Positions 25,301-33,844 of a stretch of DNA of 64,000 nucleotides are shown in pieces. Source of the stretch: Leptidea sinapis (lineage: Eukaryota > Arthropoda > Insecta > Lepidoptera > Pieridae). Below the pieces are notes generated by a model that was not told the DNA's origin, ran no database searches, and saw only the letters and a list, made by a program, of their open reading frames with translations. Each line of letters starts with the position of its first letter. The stretch's first letter is position 1. The position numbers were made by a program, and so were the translations under genes. The stretch is taken from assembly GCF_905404315.1 (NCBI RefSeq), contig NC_066267.1, forward strand, positions 8,694,501 to 8,758,500. Reading direction: 5' to 3'.

Positions 25301-27517
25301 ATACCCGTCCCAAGAAAAGTGCTCAACGCCGCTTAATAAGTTTTCACTTCAAAAACACAACAAACTGAATTCTTTGTAATAGGACAGCACTTGTCATTAA
25401 TGCTGAGGTATTATAGATGACCTCCCGACTTGAACTATAAGGAACACTAATTCAAGCAATACTTTCAATAATTACCCAAATAAACAGGATTTTATGATTA
25501 TTTTTAAAATCACAACAAAGGAATGTTTAATGAATGAGACGTTATTATGGAAATGATGGAGAGGGGCGTGCATCTGTATGAGACTGACAAAACTTAGCGG
25601 AATAATTTCTGAAGATTTATCATCATCATTTCAGCCGGAAGACGTCCACTGCTGAACAAAGGCCTTCCAAAGATCGGTATCCACCCAAAAATAAAGTTTA
25701 AATTGGCATTTGAATCAAACCAATCTCTCATCAATCGTATCTTCAATACTGTAATAAGATACACTTAATACTGTAATAAGCCTTTGACATAAGTCTGTGT
25801 TTAATAAAAGATTTAAATTTATTTATTGATAATTCAGATACACTTTTTGGTAATTTATTGTAAAATTTAATACTGTTGCATGCAAAAGAATTGTTTATTT
25901 TACAGAGCCTAAACTAGCTAAACGACTAGCCTAAACATTGTCAGCAACTCTAAAATAGAAATAACATTAACAAAATAGGATTAAAGATTACTTAAACTAC
26001 AACACATTAGAAATAGTATGTCTCACAATTGAGACAGGTCCAAGAAACTCAGTGGGCTTCCTTTTTTGTTAATTTAGTTACAATATAGTATGTAGTATGG
26101 TACAATAAATTTCAGCCTATGGGTGTTTGTTCCATTCCCAGTGTGGTATCATTAAGAAAATCATTTATGTTATAGTAACCTTTATCACACAAATTATTTT
26201 GTATGATTTCTAGGATCATGTTGTAAAAGCATATATAGCAATTCACCCAATAAAAGACTTAATAACTTGGCTATTCAAGGAGTTATAATAAAGTAGGCAT
26301 AAGAAGTTTATGTTTACTCCTCATTTTAAAATAATCAGCAGTTTCTAGAAAATTTTATAATGTTAACATCAAGAATACATTGAGATGCAACATTCAAAAT
26401 GATTATTTCTTTTGAATTTTCTCTTTATGATTTTAATTGATAACATTTACTCCTTATCTTCTTAACATCACTTTGTAACATATAGAAAATAATGTACACA
26501 ATTTTGTTTCTTTTTAAATTTTAATTTTTGTGGTTTTTGTATTCACATGGGGTACAATATTACGAACATTTTTCATTCTTACATCCTACTCTTAACTGTA
26601 AAAAATCAGATCTAATGATGAACCTTTTTAAGTAGGTAATTGTTAGACATTATTTTTTTTTAACAATTCACAAACATATGTACAGAAAGTATCATGGCAA
26701 AGAGGAAGTGATGAATGCCTTTAATGGCCTCTATGGAGACAACAAGATGGTGAAAGACTGTAAACAACCAAATCAAGAGATCTGATGACATACCATATCA
26801 CTGATCAGATGATCAAGTGATGTAGTGTGACAAAGACATTGGAACTCATTATCCATGTATTCTAGCTGCATTTGGCCTAGTTGGAATTGCTTTAGACACC
26901 ACTCGTACTATATTGATTAATCTATTGGTACTTAAGTATTTATATATTTTGTCTAAACACTATATATAGGTTTATTCTAAGTTGTGTTCTTTACAACATT
27001 CAACCCATTGTTACAAGCAAGTAGTTAAAGAAATTAAACACAAAAATAACAAATAATTTAAATAATATTAAATTTCGGACTCACCTCTATAAGTTCATAA
27101 ACAATCAAATGCCCAATATTGGCATTTAGTTTTCCTTTTATATCGCGGTGGATACGTGAAATTATTCTGTCATCCAGCCCTCGAGGATTTTTCATGGTGA
27201 CTTGAGGACTCTTCTCAGGATAATCCGGACACAATTTGATCTCGAGGGTGAGACGGACGTACTGTTCATCAATGTTATCGCCAGTATATGGGACAATATT
27301 CATTTTAATGGTCTTCGGGATGCCATCCTCACGATTGATCGTCAAATCTGGTGCGAATATGGCCTCAAGAGCTTGAAGCTCCTCGTACACCCTGTTTTTC
27401 GAAATTAATTAGTATATTTAAATAAATAAATTAAGCAAGACACCAAAAAATCTTGTGAAAATAAGAGATAAAAAATATTCGAATTACACACCGTTCGTCC
27501 AATGTAGCGACTGACAT
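13334..27517 (-). CDS. RNF25: RNF25-like E3 ubiquitin ligase (whole gene, 7 coding exons)
   Basis: Joins seven coding exons (27517-27492, 27391-27085, 24061-23843, 22309-22193, 19845-19729, 14890-14757, 13388-13334) into 975 bases, 324 residues, with GT-AG introns and continuous phase. Residues 10-111 form an RWD domain (YEELQALEAIF, YPEKSPQ, NPRGL, YELIE). The RING-H2 uses C127, C130, C145, H147, H150, C153, C187 and C190, with 33 residues between the sixth and seventh ligands, a spacing also typical of RNF25. The tail, from about 298, is Arg/Gly-rich (RGFNRRGKPGRRGRGGAR). RNF25 proteins take ubiquitin from an E2 to substrates. The predicted protein is shorter than the vertebrate one (about 460 residues), mainly after the RING. 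Introns 5 and 6 carry a DIRS element and LINE debris. Confidence 0.93.
13590..13915. repeat. Family A repeat, head-to-head recombinant
   Basis: 13590-13815 reads forward through the unit (tttgcacaggatgccggcta to gagcggcattgcat). At the palindromic core it turns into the reverse unit (gctcgtcacttta...ggtgttaagtc... to the tttcggtctgaag region in reverse at about 13905). It lies in RNF25 intron 6. Confidence 0.65.
14095..14610 (+). pseudogene. CR1/jockey-like LINE, C-terminal RT fragment
   Basis: Forward in RNF25 intron 6 (opposite to the host gene). Reads VRPHMEYCFHVWSGAPQYQH, DPFDRVQRRAARIVGDPVL, RRDIASLCVLYRINHGECSE, and, after frameshifts, RYDMGTFKKSAYIYLKGRQR. This is the best copy of the family's C-terminal region in the window, 5'-truncated as usual. 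Confidence 0.8.
14757..14890 (-). CDS. RNF25: RNF25 exon 6 (Ser/Ala-rich linker)
   Basis: Acceptor ATTTCCCGCAG, 44 codons plus two bases, donor GTATGT. Low-complexity Ser/Ala/Gly sequence ending RPPYCGPY. Supported by intact splice sites, phase and higher GC content than the flanks. Confidence 0.8.
15151..15320 (+). repeat. DIRS inverted terminal repeat, left
   Basis: From gagatatccggaatccat to tactcattataa. It matches the reverse complement of 18433-18600 almost base for base (shared phrases agccttgcttttcaagcg, gatgctagcgacatctatct, aagttggaatgacgcacaaa). The unique outer end 15113-15150 pairs with the internal complementary region. Confidence 0.9.
15348..15445. repeat. DIRS internal complementary region
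   Basis: Its left half (ggatatctcagaaaaa ... gtttgttaaaactct) is complementary to the outer left end at 15113-15170; its right half (tgtttcgtcttcgatatccg...ccatattgag) is complementary to the outer right end at about 18577-18610. In DIRS elements this region serves to join the two ends during circle formation, which fits its place between recombinase and terminal repeat. Confidence 0.85.
15578..16954 (-). pseudogene. DIRS tyrosine recombinase (one in-frame stop)
   Basis: Open from 16954 to a TGA at 15691-15689 (421 codons), and then in the same frame through WKSEHTFRKYYRKQI to TAG at 15580-15578. The N-terminal part is Ser-rich; a core-binding-like region holds SWRKSTLNTYAPAWKKWKEC and a catalytic region LLLLSSGRRVHDHLTLLHIG (first Arg), then GSVRSAVGSLNW (Arg of the HxxR-like box). 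The FRKYY motif after the stop is the likely nucleophile region. Its 5' end overlaps the RNase H frame, as in other DIRS elements. A single nonsense change is the main visible lesion. Confidence 0.85.
16537..17290 (-). pseudogene. DIRS RT/RNase H with internal deletion
   Basis: Upstream part (17284-17120): FFLVPKSDGSLRPIFNLRKL, the N-terminal fingers of a DIRS RT. Downstream part (17043-16537): YFPGRYNVEVDALSRQRDLL, PVVDPFASNTAHVVDCYV and LFPPPNLIPLVLQHLNEAQ, the end of RNase H and the domain after it. The palm with the catalytic YxDD and most of RNase H is missing between them, so reverse transcription is not encoded. Confidence 0.85.
17300..18340 (-). pseudogene. DIRS gag-like region and RT leader
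   Basis: Frames 18031-17609 and 17688-17398 carry a helical, basic protein (SNEKYLTKLKELQRF, SFTIVKDPIYPKSN) and a Ser/Arg/Lys-rich tail typical of DIRS ORF1. The frame covering 17555-17300 has GGCLKQYYHIWKEIGAPPHV, the conserved leader just before the RT. Frameshifts separate these segments, and a basic, Ser-rich N-terminus may lie at 18340-18180. Confidence 0.65.
18433..18600 (-). repeat. DIRS inverted terminal repeat, right
   Basis: Reverse complement of 15151-15320. This is the 5' end of the element relative to its genes. The outer bases 18590-18616 (cgaagacgaaacaaataata) differ from the left end and pair with the right half of the internal complementary region. Confidence 0.9.
18850..19195 (+). 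pseudogene. LINE RT C-terminal fragment
   Basis: Reads FYTCSLWVNYTLRTYSDLRV, QYYNAFQVLMELPRHCSAS, then after a frameshift MRKRCASTTRRMRDSPNSI and DRWDSPMLARWIRLH. These are the C-terminal blocks of a non-LTR RT; a related fragment (MFADARAPDYFAMI) is at 55990-56200. It lies in RNF25 intron 5. Confidence 0.65.
19300..19600 (-). mobile_element. RTE-like LINE 3' end
   Basis: Minus strand reads VAQRAMLGVSLRHSPKDCEI and STDRWPVGQKNPQVTELVGH, degenerate versions of the RTE C-terminus (AMERAMLGV, DGRWGRKV, GRPPTRW). The plus strand shows the familiar gtccactgctggacaaagg tail. Related copies are at 25625 and 53265. Confidence 0.7.
19649..19694. repeat. (TG)n microsatellite
   Basis: About 23 TG dinucleotides with one interruption (tgag), directly next to the donor side of RNF25 exon 5. 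Confidence 0.9.
19729..19845 (-). CDS. RNF25: RNF25 exon 5
   Basis: Acceptor CACATTACAG, 39 codons from EMQERMQALMAHQISRGGVI to DPAEVE, donor GTAAGA. The RGGII-like stretch corresponds to the RGGIIDLE region that follows the RING in RNF25 proteins. Confidence 0.85.
19862..20170 (+). mobile_element. CR1/jockey-like LINE 3' fragment
   Basis: Reads ERLARLAMRRDVVSLYS, KELFNLIPTEEFHHRNI, TTKLWNER and SCDSSGI in shifting frames, matching the family at 14095-14610. Immediately follows the acceptor of RNF25 exon 5. Confidence 0.65.
20215..20470 (+). mobile_element. LINE ORF tail fragment
   Basis: Reads DSLERLIGDGEGTGENIERP, RPKRWSDETSEHLDIPVNVA and HQATDHNRWTST, resembling the end of an RTE-like LINE protein in which an RKRW(S/T)D box is followed by an ALHxATDRNxW box. 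Confidence 0.55.
20575..21205 (-). repeat. Two reverse family A copies flanking a CR1 tail
   Basis: 20575-20735 and 20975-21205 are reverse copies of repeat family A (ttacaatgcagtgctgctca; ttgcccagtaatttcactag). Between them, 20738-20945 is an antisense CR1/jockey-like 3' end (aggacaaacgagc, gtgtcgtatcgttctgg). The nested order suggests one element landed in the other. Confidence 0.6.
21215..21372 (+). mobile_element. CR1-like LINE 3' scrap
   Basis: Reads PSTPKLWNELFSPASPGQF then a KKASNALV-type tail, the LWNEL box of the 14.1-kb family. Confidence 0.45.
21375..22175 (-). pseudogene. Jockey-superfamily LINE, RT C-terminus and 3' tail
   Basis: Minus strand: NLQWGPHIEGLANRLSSAAY near 22130, then MSYGILLWGSAADINTIFVL, QKRAIRAIYNLGPKESLRAT and RHISEFANNVNTRNRHKLIM at 22006-21707, then CGKGYYNINDFLND-type sequence and a tail ending near tttgaatttgaataactacg. 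Copies of the tail appear at 26080, 31142 (forward), 51040 and 59490. It lies in RNF25 intron 4, next to exon 4. Confidence 0.75.
22193..22309 (-). CDS. RNF25: RNF25 exon 4 (last two RING ligands)
   Basis: Acceptor TTACTTGCAG, 39 codons starting QTCPVCRSTV and ending QLTDEIK, donor GTTGGT. The CPVC pair completes the RING, so loss of this exon would break the domain. Confidence 0.92.
22560..22690 (+). mobile_element. LINE 3' scrap shared with 45.0, 50.6 and 61.5 kb
   Basis: Shares gacatcaa, gattctaaaggaatcaattttga and aatgccttttatgcctt type phrases with 50630-50740 (same strand) and, reversed, with 45000 and 61540. Confidence 0.5.
22835..22975 (+). repeat. Family A repeat, partial
   Basis: Carries aacggcacctatttcggccg and ggtctggagggcgccgaagc, then stops at tgggcaaatgagacta. 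The second half is replaced by the palindrome that starts at 22986. Confidence 0.6.
22986..23017. repeat. Perfect 32-bp palindrome
   Basis: Arms of 16 bases, actagtccgtgatata and its exact complement, meet with no spacer. It lies 32 bp before an imperfect inverted repeat (23049-23126). Confidence 0.9.
23049..23126. repeat. Inverted repeat with AT-rich hairpin loop
   Basis: Ends atcggtggaa (23049-23058) and ttccaccgat (23117-23126) are complementary; the inside holds tatcaatatatataattgat, itself self-complementary. Confidence 0.75.
23127..23440 (+). repeat. Helitron-like or other interspersed repeat
   Basis: Phrases such as cgacatctccgaaactacaa, gtcctttctaggatgtaggt and ccctaagggggtgaaagggg resemble non-autonomous repeats of insect genomes. 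No second copy lies in the window and no termini are clear. Confidence 0.35.
23700..23812 (-). mobile_element. Penelope-type pLTR scrap
   Basis: Reverse of the tail at 11855-11960 (gtcgggcta, acgcaaaatctaatgtaaaa, ttttaatcctttaaaa). It ends about 30 bp from RNF25 exon 3. Confidence 0.5.
23843..24061 (-). CDS. RNF25: RNF25 exon 3 (first six RING ligands)
   Basis: Acceptor TTTTTTTAG, 73 codons, donor GTACCG. Contains CVICLHGF, TQCFHYFHNYC and a basic linker ending KPYQ. The exon starts with an ATG codon in frame, but the join to exon 2 in phase 0 makes it internal rather than the start. Confidence 0.92.
24318..24365 (+). repeat. tRNA-like SINE, partial
   Basis: Box B-like cgggttcgagtcccgc and the pairing end atcgttcataaatttt match the reverse copy at 8530-8636. 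The middle of the tRNA-like head is deleted. Confidence 0.5.
25100..25620. other. RNF25 intron 2, nothing firm
   Basis: A tRNA-like box B (gattcaatccctcgagcg) near 25110 may be another eroded SINE. Otherwise no feature. Confidence 0.3.
25625..25685 (-). mobile_element. RTE-like LINE tail scrap
   Basis: tcatcatcatttcagccgga and gacgtccactgctgaacaaa match the 3' end seen at 19300 and 53265. Confidence 0.6.
25740..26440 (-). mobile_element. Antisense LINE 3' fragments
   Basis: 25790-25950 matches the tail family at 45300 (aatttatttattgataattc, aatttattgtaaaatttaat); 26080-26440 matches the 21375-22175 family (cattcccagtgtggtatcat, tcatttatgttatagtaacc). All coding frames are broken. Confidence 0.55.
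26441..27084. other. RNF25 intron 2, nothing recognised
   Basis: AT-rich intron sequence without a supported feature. Confidence 0.4.
27085..27391 (-). CDS. RNF25: RNF25 exon 2 (RWD domain)
   Basis: Acceptor TTTTTCGAAAAACAG read on the minus strand, then G completing Arg, then VYEELQALEAIF. The exon holds the RWD domain and ends at YELIE with donor GTGAGT in phase 0. Without splicing the frame runs on for a few codons to a stop. Confidence 0.92.
27492..27517 (-). CDS. RNF25: RNF25 exon 1
   Basis: Starts at the ATG on 27517-27515 and codes MSVATLDE plus two bases (CG) of an Arg codon; the donor is GTGTGT. This short first exon is too small for ORF finders. It was chosen because it restores frame with exon 2 across a 100-bp intron and gives a start before the RWD domain. 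Confidence 0.8.
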
Positions 27518-27679
27518 GGTAGGAGTGCCTTGCTAACTAGACTAGGGCGTAATATTCCGGGACCTCAGATATTATTAATTGCAATAAGTTCAAGCAGGCG
27601 CAATGCAGTCGCTGCAGCAACCAGCTGGTCTTTACAATTCGCACTTCGCTTCGCGAATCGCGACGAATCAAGCTAAAAA

Positions 27680-28040
27680 TCAATCATGCTAACTCAGACC
27701 ACAGAATACAATGCAAACATTCAGCAGATAACAAATACTGCTAAGTTAGGACAGGCAAAGAGTTCAAGCCCATACAGCCATTTCGTCGTCGTTTTTAATG
27801 CTTTTTTTTCTTTTAGTTTCTTCACAATATTATGTCAAGTCCGATCATATTTTTTAAAGGCCGTAGCCAAGTCTCTTGTTTTGAAGTTCAGAAGTATATC
27901 AGTTTCTTCGCAATATTATGTCAAGTCCGATCATATTTTTTTAAAGGCTGTAGCCAAGTCTCTTGTACTGAAATTCAGAAGTATATCAGTTTATCAGGCC
28001 GAAGCCAAGTCTCTAGTTATATTTTCCCGTCCAGGGTCTC
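27680..28040. repeat. Tandem duplication of about 83 bp upstream of RNF25
   Basis: The unit ttcacaatattatgtcaagt / ccgatcatatttttta / gtagccaagtctcttg / tcagaagtatatcagttt occurs at 27819 and 27902 with few changes, followed by a partial third copy from 27986. The left flank has aggacaggcaaagagttcaa, also present near 42150. The array starts about 300 bp upstream of the RNF25 start codon. Confidence 0.75.
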
Positions 28041-28059
28041 AAATAATATAATGTCATTT

Positions 28060-29265
28060 CAGTGTTAATACATAACTCAAGCGAGTTTCTCTTCTGTTTC
28101 TGACTTTCACTGTCATGTTTCAAGTCAATGTCATGTCGAATGTCGATATAAAATATACGAGATATGAATATAACAAATAACAATTTATTATTTACTAAAT
28201 TGCTACGATACTATTATATGCTACTAATAACTATTTAGCTATACTACTTAGTACCTAAAAATAAACTATTGTCTACTTCTTTAACTATATTTAAAAGTAA
28301 TTACAATAATACTAAAATTATTTACATACGTAATGCAGGTAACACATTTACCTATAAATAATATATAATAGAGTTGAGACGTACTAGGCAAAATGCAATA
28401 CTAGGTATGACGGTGACTGTGACTCAAAAGTAACAGCGACAAATACCTGTTACAAAATACTAGCTGTTATTTTAATACTATCTGTGATAATATACTAGCT
28501 ACTGTAGTGAGGCGTATGTTTTTCGTTGTTTGGTGTTACTTGTTAGCGCCATCTATACGTATTACATAGTACTTTCTCTTGTGGTAACTTCGAATTTCAA
28601 AAGTTCTGTTTAGGTAAAGCTGTACAGACCTATTAATTATTTTTATAGTTTTGATATAATAAAAATAATCATTATACTTTCGTATTCATTATGTTTCAAT
28701 ACTACCTATGCTTAAACAGTGATCCTTACCAAGTACACAATTAAAATGTGCCCTTATCATACGAATAATTCAACAATAAAGTAGAAATAAACATCATAAA
28801 AATATATTATTCAGTAGGTACTATCAAATTACCAATATAGGTTTTATCTTTCGAAGAGGTGAGCCGTATTTTCCTGCTCGTAGGCACAATATAACTGTGA
28901 ATAAATACGATTACGAAAAATGATATCAGAGACAGGGTCTTCCATTTGAAATTTACTTCAATATTTTAATTAGGTACCTACCTATCTTATCTTAACAATA
29001 GTATGTTAAATAAATGTATGAAAGTGATGTATCTATTATTTACAAATGTGTCTAAAAGAATAATATTCAGTAAACAATAAAAGTAAACAGGGTTTTTCTT
29101 ATTCCACATATTTTAAAAGAATAGTTGAACCATAACTATTTTATTACCTATTGAATTAAAAATAATATAACAGACCATAATAATATAACAGAAAATAATA
29201 TACAAATCCCACAATTATAGCTGTATCAAAATACTGTTAAAAAAATACCTACTAATTACTCCTAA
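28060..29265. other. Intergenic, nothing recognised
   Basis: AT-rich sequence; no exon, RNA gene or clear repeat. Confidence 0.4.
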
Positions 29266-29269
29266 TTAT

Positions 29270-29475
29270 TTGTTCAATAACAGGTATTACTCAAATACTA
29301 GCTGTTATTAAAAACTTGTTCAGTAACAGTTGTTACTAAAATACTAGTTGTTATCAAATACTTGTTCAATAACAGGTGTTACTCAAATAACAGTCGTTAC
29401 TAAAATACTAGGTGTTATAAAATACTAGTTGTTACAAAATACTAGTTGTTACAAAATACTCCTAATACTTGTCAC
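29270..29475. repeat. Cluster of imperfect short repeats
   Basis: Variants of aaaatactagttgttac and aataacaggtgttactcaaa recur about ten times at irregular spacing; two further copies are near 28440-28500. It is not a strict tandem array. Confidence 0.6.
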
Positions 29476-29519
29476 TGTTATTTTTGATTATATTTGATTA
29501 TATTTCCTCAATATTAACA

Positions 29520-30070
29520 TCGTTTTAGCATGGATTCCAGGTCATTCAGGCATTCTTGGTAACGAAAATGCAGATGCCTGTGCGAAGACAGCTATTGCAA
29601 CAGGTTCCCTCCAATACTCAAAAATTTTCTCCCATGACTTGCGCACCATCCTGAAACCCAAGTTGCATGAGAGTTGGTCCAGCATTTGGCAAGTTTCCAA
29701 AAACTCTAAAGGCAAATTTTATGGAGATCTACAACCCGTAATTCCTCAGAAACCTTGGTTCTCGAAATTTAAAATTCCCAACAAGTCAGTGATTTCAACT
29801 ATTTGTCGTTTACGTTTTAATCATGCATGTACCCCAGTATTTATGGCTAAAACAAGAATTAGGGACAATTCCTTGTGTGAATGTGGTCTTGATGAGGGAA
29901 ACGTGGATCATTTATTCTTCAATTGCCCTTTAACGCAACCTTCTTTATACAATTTTATACCTCCTGAAATTCCCCGCCCAACTTCCTTTAAATGTCTCCT
30001 CTCCCTAGTTTTCACTCCATTTGTTTATATTTTGTGTAAATATATTAAAATAAATAAGATTAAGTTGTAA
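29520..30070 (+). pseudogene. LINE RNase H and C-terminal zinc-binding fragment
   Basis: Starts with AWIPGHSGILGNENADACAK, an RNase H motif carrying the last acidic residue, and runs on through WFSKFKIPNKSVISTICRLR and CECGLDEGNVDHLFFNC, a Cys/His cluster found at the end of I/R1-group LINE proteins. Open for about 143 codons to TAA at 30070, then a short tail. 5'-truncated. Confidence 0.7.
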
Positions 30071-30479
30071 ATAGCACTAAGTACTTATATCAAATAATTT
30101 AAGTAAATATATTTGTGTTTGTCCCTTATAGTCCTAACAGCATGTATATTTGTTTCAGGTATAAGAAAATAAAACTTGTTTCAATCTTAAGCACCGATCA
30201 CTACCGTTAAAATTAGTAAAAGAATACTCTAAGCTTGGTGGTCTACCTTAACGTGACATTGGCAAACTTGTGGTATACCTTCCACAGGAGCCATAGTAGG
30301 AATAATAGAATAGAATAGAATACCTGTGACGATAAATACGTCTCACCCCTGATATATAATTATTAAAATTTACCTAAGTAGAAGTGCTAAAATATATACA
30401 AATAAAATTACAATATCAAGTATCAATAGTGAATAGACTGAACCATGTCCATAACTAGTAAATATTATACTCTAGAGTC

Positions 30480-31115
30480 TAGAGGCAGAAGCCTCGGACA
30501 ATTCAATACATATGTTACACTTTTTACAAATCTTTCACAGGGGAAAGAATAAATTCGTAGATTGCCAGGAAGCAATCTCTATTTGATAAAAGTTGCGGAA
30601 GAGAGCGCGGGATATTATCTGATGATTTATAAATGCTAAGTAGATGATCAATTTGTACAATCCTATCAAGTATAAAACTACGGCATTCGAAGAAAATGTG
30701 GTGAAGACTTTGGGGTTCGTTGGAATTACAGAAGTTGCAATTGGGAGATGGGATAAGGTTTATCTATATATGATGAAGATGAACATTAAATAGACAATGG
30801 CCCAGACGCAAGCGACACAAAACCGTATAAAATTTTCTGTTTTGGTGTTGGTTACCTCTGCAAAACCAAGGAATACCAATTGAATTATTAATTTCAGCAT
30901 ACCATTTACCCTTTGTTTCAATAGTTTGATACCAATGTTGTTTAAAGTTTTCTGTAATTTCCTTCTTAATACAGATTAGAAGATCAGATTGTGGAGGCGA
31001 AATCTGTTTATTAGAAAAAGGTATAGTCGAACAGTTGTTTGTGATCGATTTGGCAAGGTAATCAGCTTTTTCGTTTCCTATAACACCAATATGTGAAGGT
31101 GTCCTAAAAGTACTA
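30480..31115 (-). pseudogene. Related LINE RNase H region, antisense
   Basis: Minus strand from about 31110: IGVIGNEKADYLAKS, CIKKEITENFKQHWYQTIET, KGKWYAEINNS, IPWFCRG and CRLRLGHCLFNVHLHH. It is the same type of protein region as at 29520 but in the opposite direction and with stops. Confidence 0.65.
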
Positions 31116-31141
31116 TATTTTTTGAAAAGGATAATTGACAG

Positions 31142-31545
31142 TATTTTTAAGCCTACTACTCGGTTGGGTCGAGTTAGTAAGTCTTTTGTTGGGCGATGTA
31201 TATGCTTCTACAATATGATCCCAGAAAATGTACAAAACAAATATGTTACGAAATTTTAAAGAATTGTTACAAAAGTTTATGTAGGAAAGGTTATTATAGC
31301 ATAAACGATTTTCTTAATGACACCACGGACTGGGAATAAAGCGAACACCCTCAGGCTCTTTAATTATAAATGTTTATTGTACGATATTACATTGTAATCC
31401 ATATTTTATATAAAAAAAAAAGCCCGCTGAGTTTCTTTCGCCCATTCTTCTCAGGTCTGAGGCAGTCTCTTTTGAATAGATGGTAGATTTTGACGTTCAA
31501 TAAGTGATTTTAAATCCTATTTTGAATAAAAATATTTGAATTTGA
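31142..31545 (+). mobile_element. Jockey-superfamily LINE 3' end
   Basis: Forward copy of the 21375-22175 tail: LLGRVSKSFVGRCICFYNMI in broken frames, then ttttgaataaaaatatttga. It ends exactly where the next LINE begins. Confidence 0.65.
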
Positions 31546-31549
31546 ATTT

Positions 31550-32586
31550 ATTTCCGCTCGGTCGGTAACGTGGTGTTCGATCACTGGCCATGAGGGGTCT
31601 AATTGGGGAGATCTTTTCTGAGAGTTGGCGGTAGAGGCGGTGCATGCCGGACCAGTCGTCGCCGGCTCGCTCGATGGCGGAATGCCAGGATTCGTCTTCG
31701 TGGTCGGGCACCGCAGGTTTTGCCATTGCATTCGCAGCTTCCTCTTCTCCTCGATTATCGCTCGTATGTAGGCAGCTGGGATGTCTACGAGAAGATGCAG
31801 CGTCGAGTCTGGACTCTCGAAGCGCATTGGACATTGTTGCGTTGAGGTCCGTGGCGACTCGGGCGACGTCTGCAGGGCTCTCTACTTTAAAGGACGGCGA
31901 ATGTTAGCCATGTGTTTGGAGAAGATTTGCCAGTCCTGGTGATGCTTCGAAGAAGGCAGCGATGTCGTCATCGGGGTCATCTTCAGCGTCAAGAGGACTG
32001 CTTGGTGGTCAGAGATGAGGTGGACATCCAGGACGTCTAACGACGGTTCAGCAGCTATGCCGCGCGTGACGGCTATGTCGAGGATGTCTGGCATGTGGGC
32101 TGCACAGTACGTGTAGTGCGTCGGGACCTCTGGTCCTAGCATCGTAGCTGTGGCGATCTGCGTCGTCCAGGTGGCGTCTGCCATCTGGGCTCACAATATT
32201 GGAGTTCCACGTCGTGCGATAGCGTTGAAGTTGCCCGCGACGATCGTGTGACCCGTGAAAGCAAACACACGGGTGGGCTGACGCTCGATGCAGATCTCCA
32301 CGCCTAGGGCGTACGACGTCTGTAGTTAAGGTACTGGCAGCAATTGGTGGATGACGTTCCGACGGACCAAGACTGCTAATTCCCTGTAAGCAGTCCCGAT
32401 CGGCAAGGTGTGGTCCTCCCGGTAGACCTAGTATCCGGCAACCTTCAACCTGTCTACTGGTCTGAGGTGAGTCTCGCTGATCAGGCCGATGTCCACTCGA
32501 CGCTGAGAGTGCAAAGTCTTGAAGAGACGGGCTTTTTGTGATGAAAGCCCGTCGGCATTCCAGAACGCGATGCGGAGCTCAGCCAT
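31550..32586 (-). pseudogene. Jockey-like LINE ORF2, endonuclease part
   Basis: Starts at ATG 32586: MAELRIAFWNADGLSSQKAR, then RVDIGLISETHLRP, the first blocks of an APE-type endonuclease. Later blocks are MPDILDIAVTRGIA and VHLISDHQAVLLTLKM, holding the SDH motif. Several stops interrupt it near 32340, 32210 and 31880. The RT is missing, so it is truncated on the 3' side or rearranged, unlike usual 5' truncation. Confidence 0.75.
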
Positions 32587-32799
32587 AAATGGTGCAGAGC
32601 TCCGTGATGCAACCCAGGATCAGCGGAATGGGGTCACGCTGCTCCTGGATGGCACACTGAATCAGGTGCTGATGACCTTGGTGAATCATGGATCCAGCGT
32701 CACTCGCTTCGCCTTCGTGCCCCCTGCGGGGGCGGCGACCACGGTACGCTTGGACTCTTTGATGCGCTGGGTAGGCTCCGATTCGGTCGGCGGTGCGCG

Positions 32800-33545
32800 T
32801 AGCGCAGTAGGTGGCGCAGCGCGTGATGCAATTTCGTGGCGCAGTGGGCGGTGCGGCATGTTACGCTTGGGCGCGTTTACCGCACTTGCTCCGGCGTTTC
32901 CCCGGTCGCTGTGTTTGGTTGGCTGCCGCCAATGAGCGTGCCGGGCGCATCGGCCTCCGATGCGTGGGCTGTGCTAGTGTGCGCACGCGCAGTTGATGCG
33001 GTGCGTGTGATGGTGCCAGCCCGGCGGTTTCGCGTCTCGTTGCGGAACACCGGGCAGTTGGCGTTATTTGCCGTGTGCGCACCGCTACAATTGGCGCACG
33101 TCATCAGGTCCTCCCTGGGGCGCTGGCACTCCCTGGCGGGATGATTTTCCCCACACCGCACACAGGCAATGGGCCGGTGGCAGTTGTGGGAGGAATGCCG
33201 AAACTGTTGGCAACGGTGGCACTGTGCTGCTCCCCTCCTGCCGCGCCACGCCTCGATAGTGATCCCGGGCATACAGAGGAGCTCGCGTACCTCATTTATA
33301 CCCGGCATAAGACCAGATGTTCGCTGGAGTTGCGCGAACATCAGGCATCCTGGGTCTGCCCAGGCAAGCGGGGATCGCGTGCACGTGCTTCGGGACGTAC
33401 CCGAGCTCGCGCAACTCTCCCTCCACTAGTGTTAGCTCTGTGTTTGCCGGCAGGTCGCGAATCGCTTCTTTAGCGCTTCTCTTAAAACTTATTGTGATTT
33501 GATCAATAGGCTCAATTTTTAAATAAATAAAATAGCTCATGCTTA
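32800..33545 (-). pseudogene. Jockey-like LINE ORF1 (gag with CCHC knuckles)
   Basis: 33540-33292 and 33341-32877, in two frames, give PIDQITISFKRSAKEAIRDL and VRELLCMPGITIEAWRG, then zinc knuckles CHRCQQFRHSSHNCHR, CVRCGENHPARECQR and CANCSGAHTANNANC. ORF1 binds element RNA. A frameshift near 33300 and an extended Ala/Thr-rich tail are visible. Base composition is much more GC-rich than the surroundings. Confidence 0.8.
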
Positions 33546-33704
33546 TTTAGAATAATTTGTAAATCATATTTGTTATTAATTATAATAATTGAATCAAGTC
33601 GAAATTCCAAATTCTGTCTCGACAATAACCTAGAAAAATTTCGAAAGCTTTCTATGAGTTCAATTTTTTTTTAAATCAACACAGAAATATTTTAATTGCT
33701 CGGA

Positions 33705-33815
33705 ATTTTGGGGTTTTTTAAAAATCCTGAGTGGCACTGCATAGTAATGGGTAGGGCGTATCAATAACCATCAGCTGAACGTCCTGCTCGTCTCGTCCCT
33801 TATATTCATAAAGAA
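33705..33815 (+). repeat. Family A repeat, tail part only
   Basis: aaatcctgagtggcactgca to cgtcctgctcgtctcgtccc. Only the half after the palindromic core remains. Confidence 0.65.
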
Positions 33816-33844
33816 AAAAAAGACGTGTAATCGTAATGTAGTGT

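Noticed and set aside
33075..33473. Long plus-strand ORFs over 32.5-33.5 kb
   Set aside because: They mirror the GC-rich gag frame on the minus strand, which has zinc knuckles.
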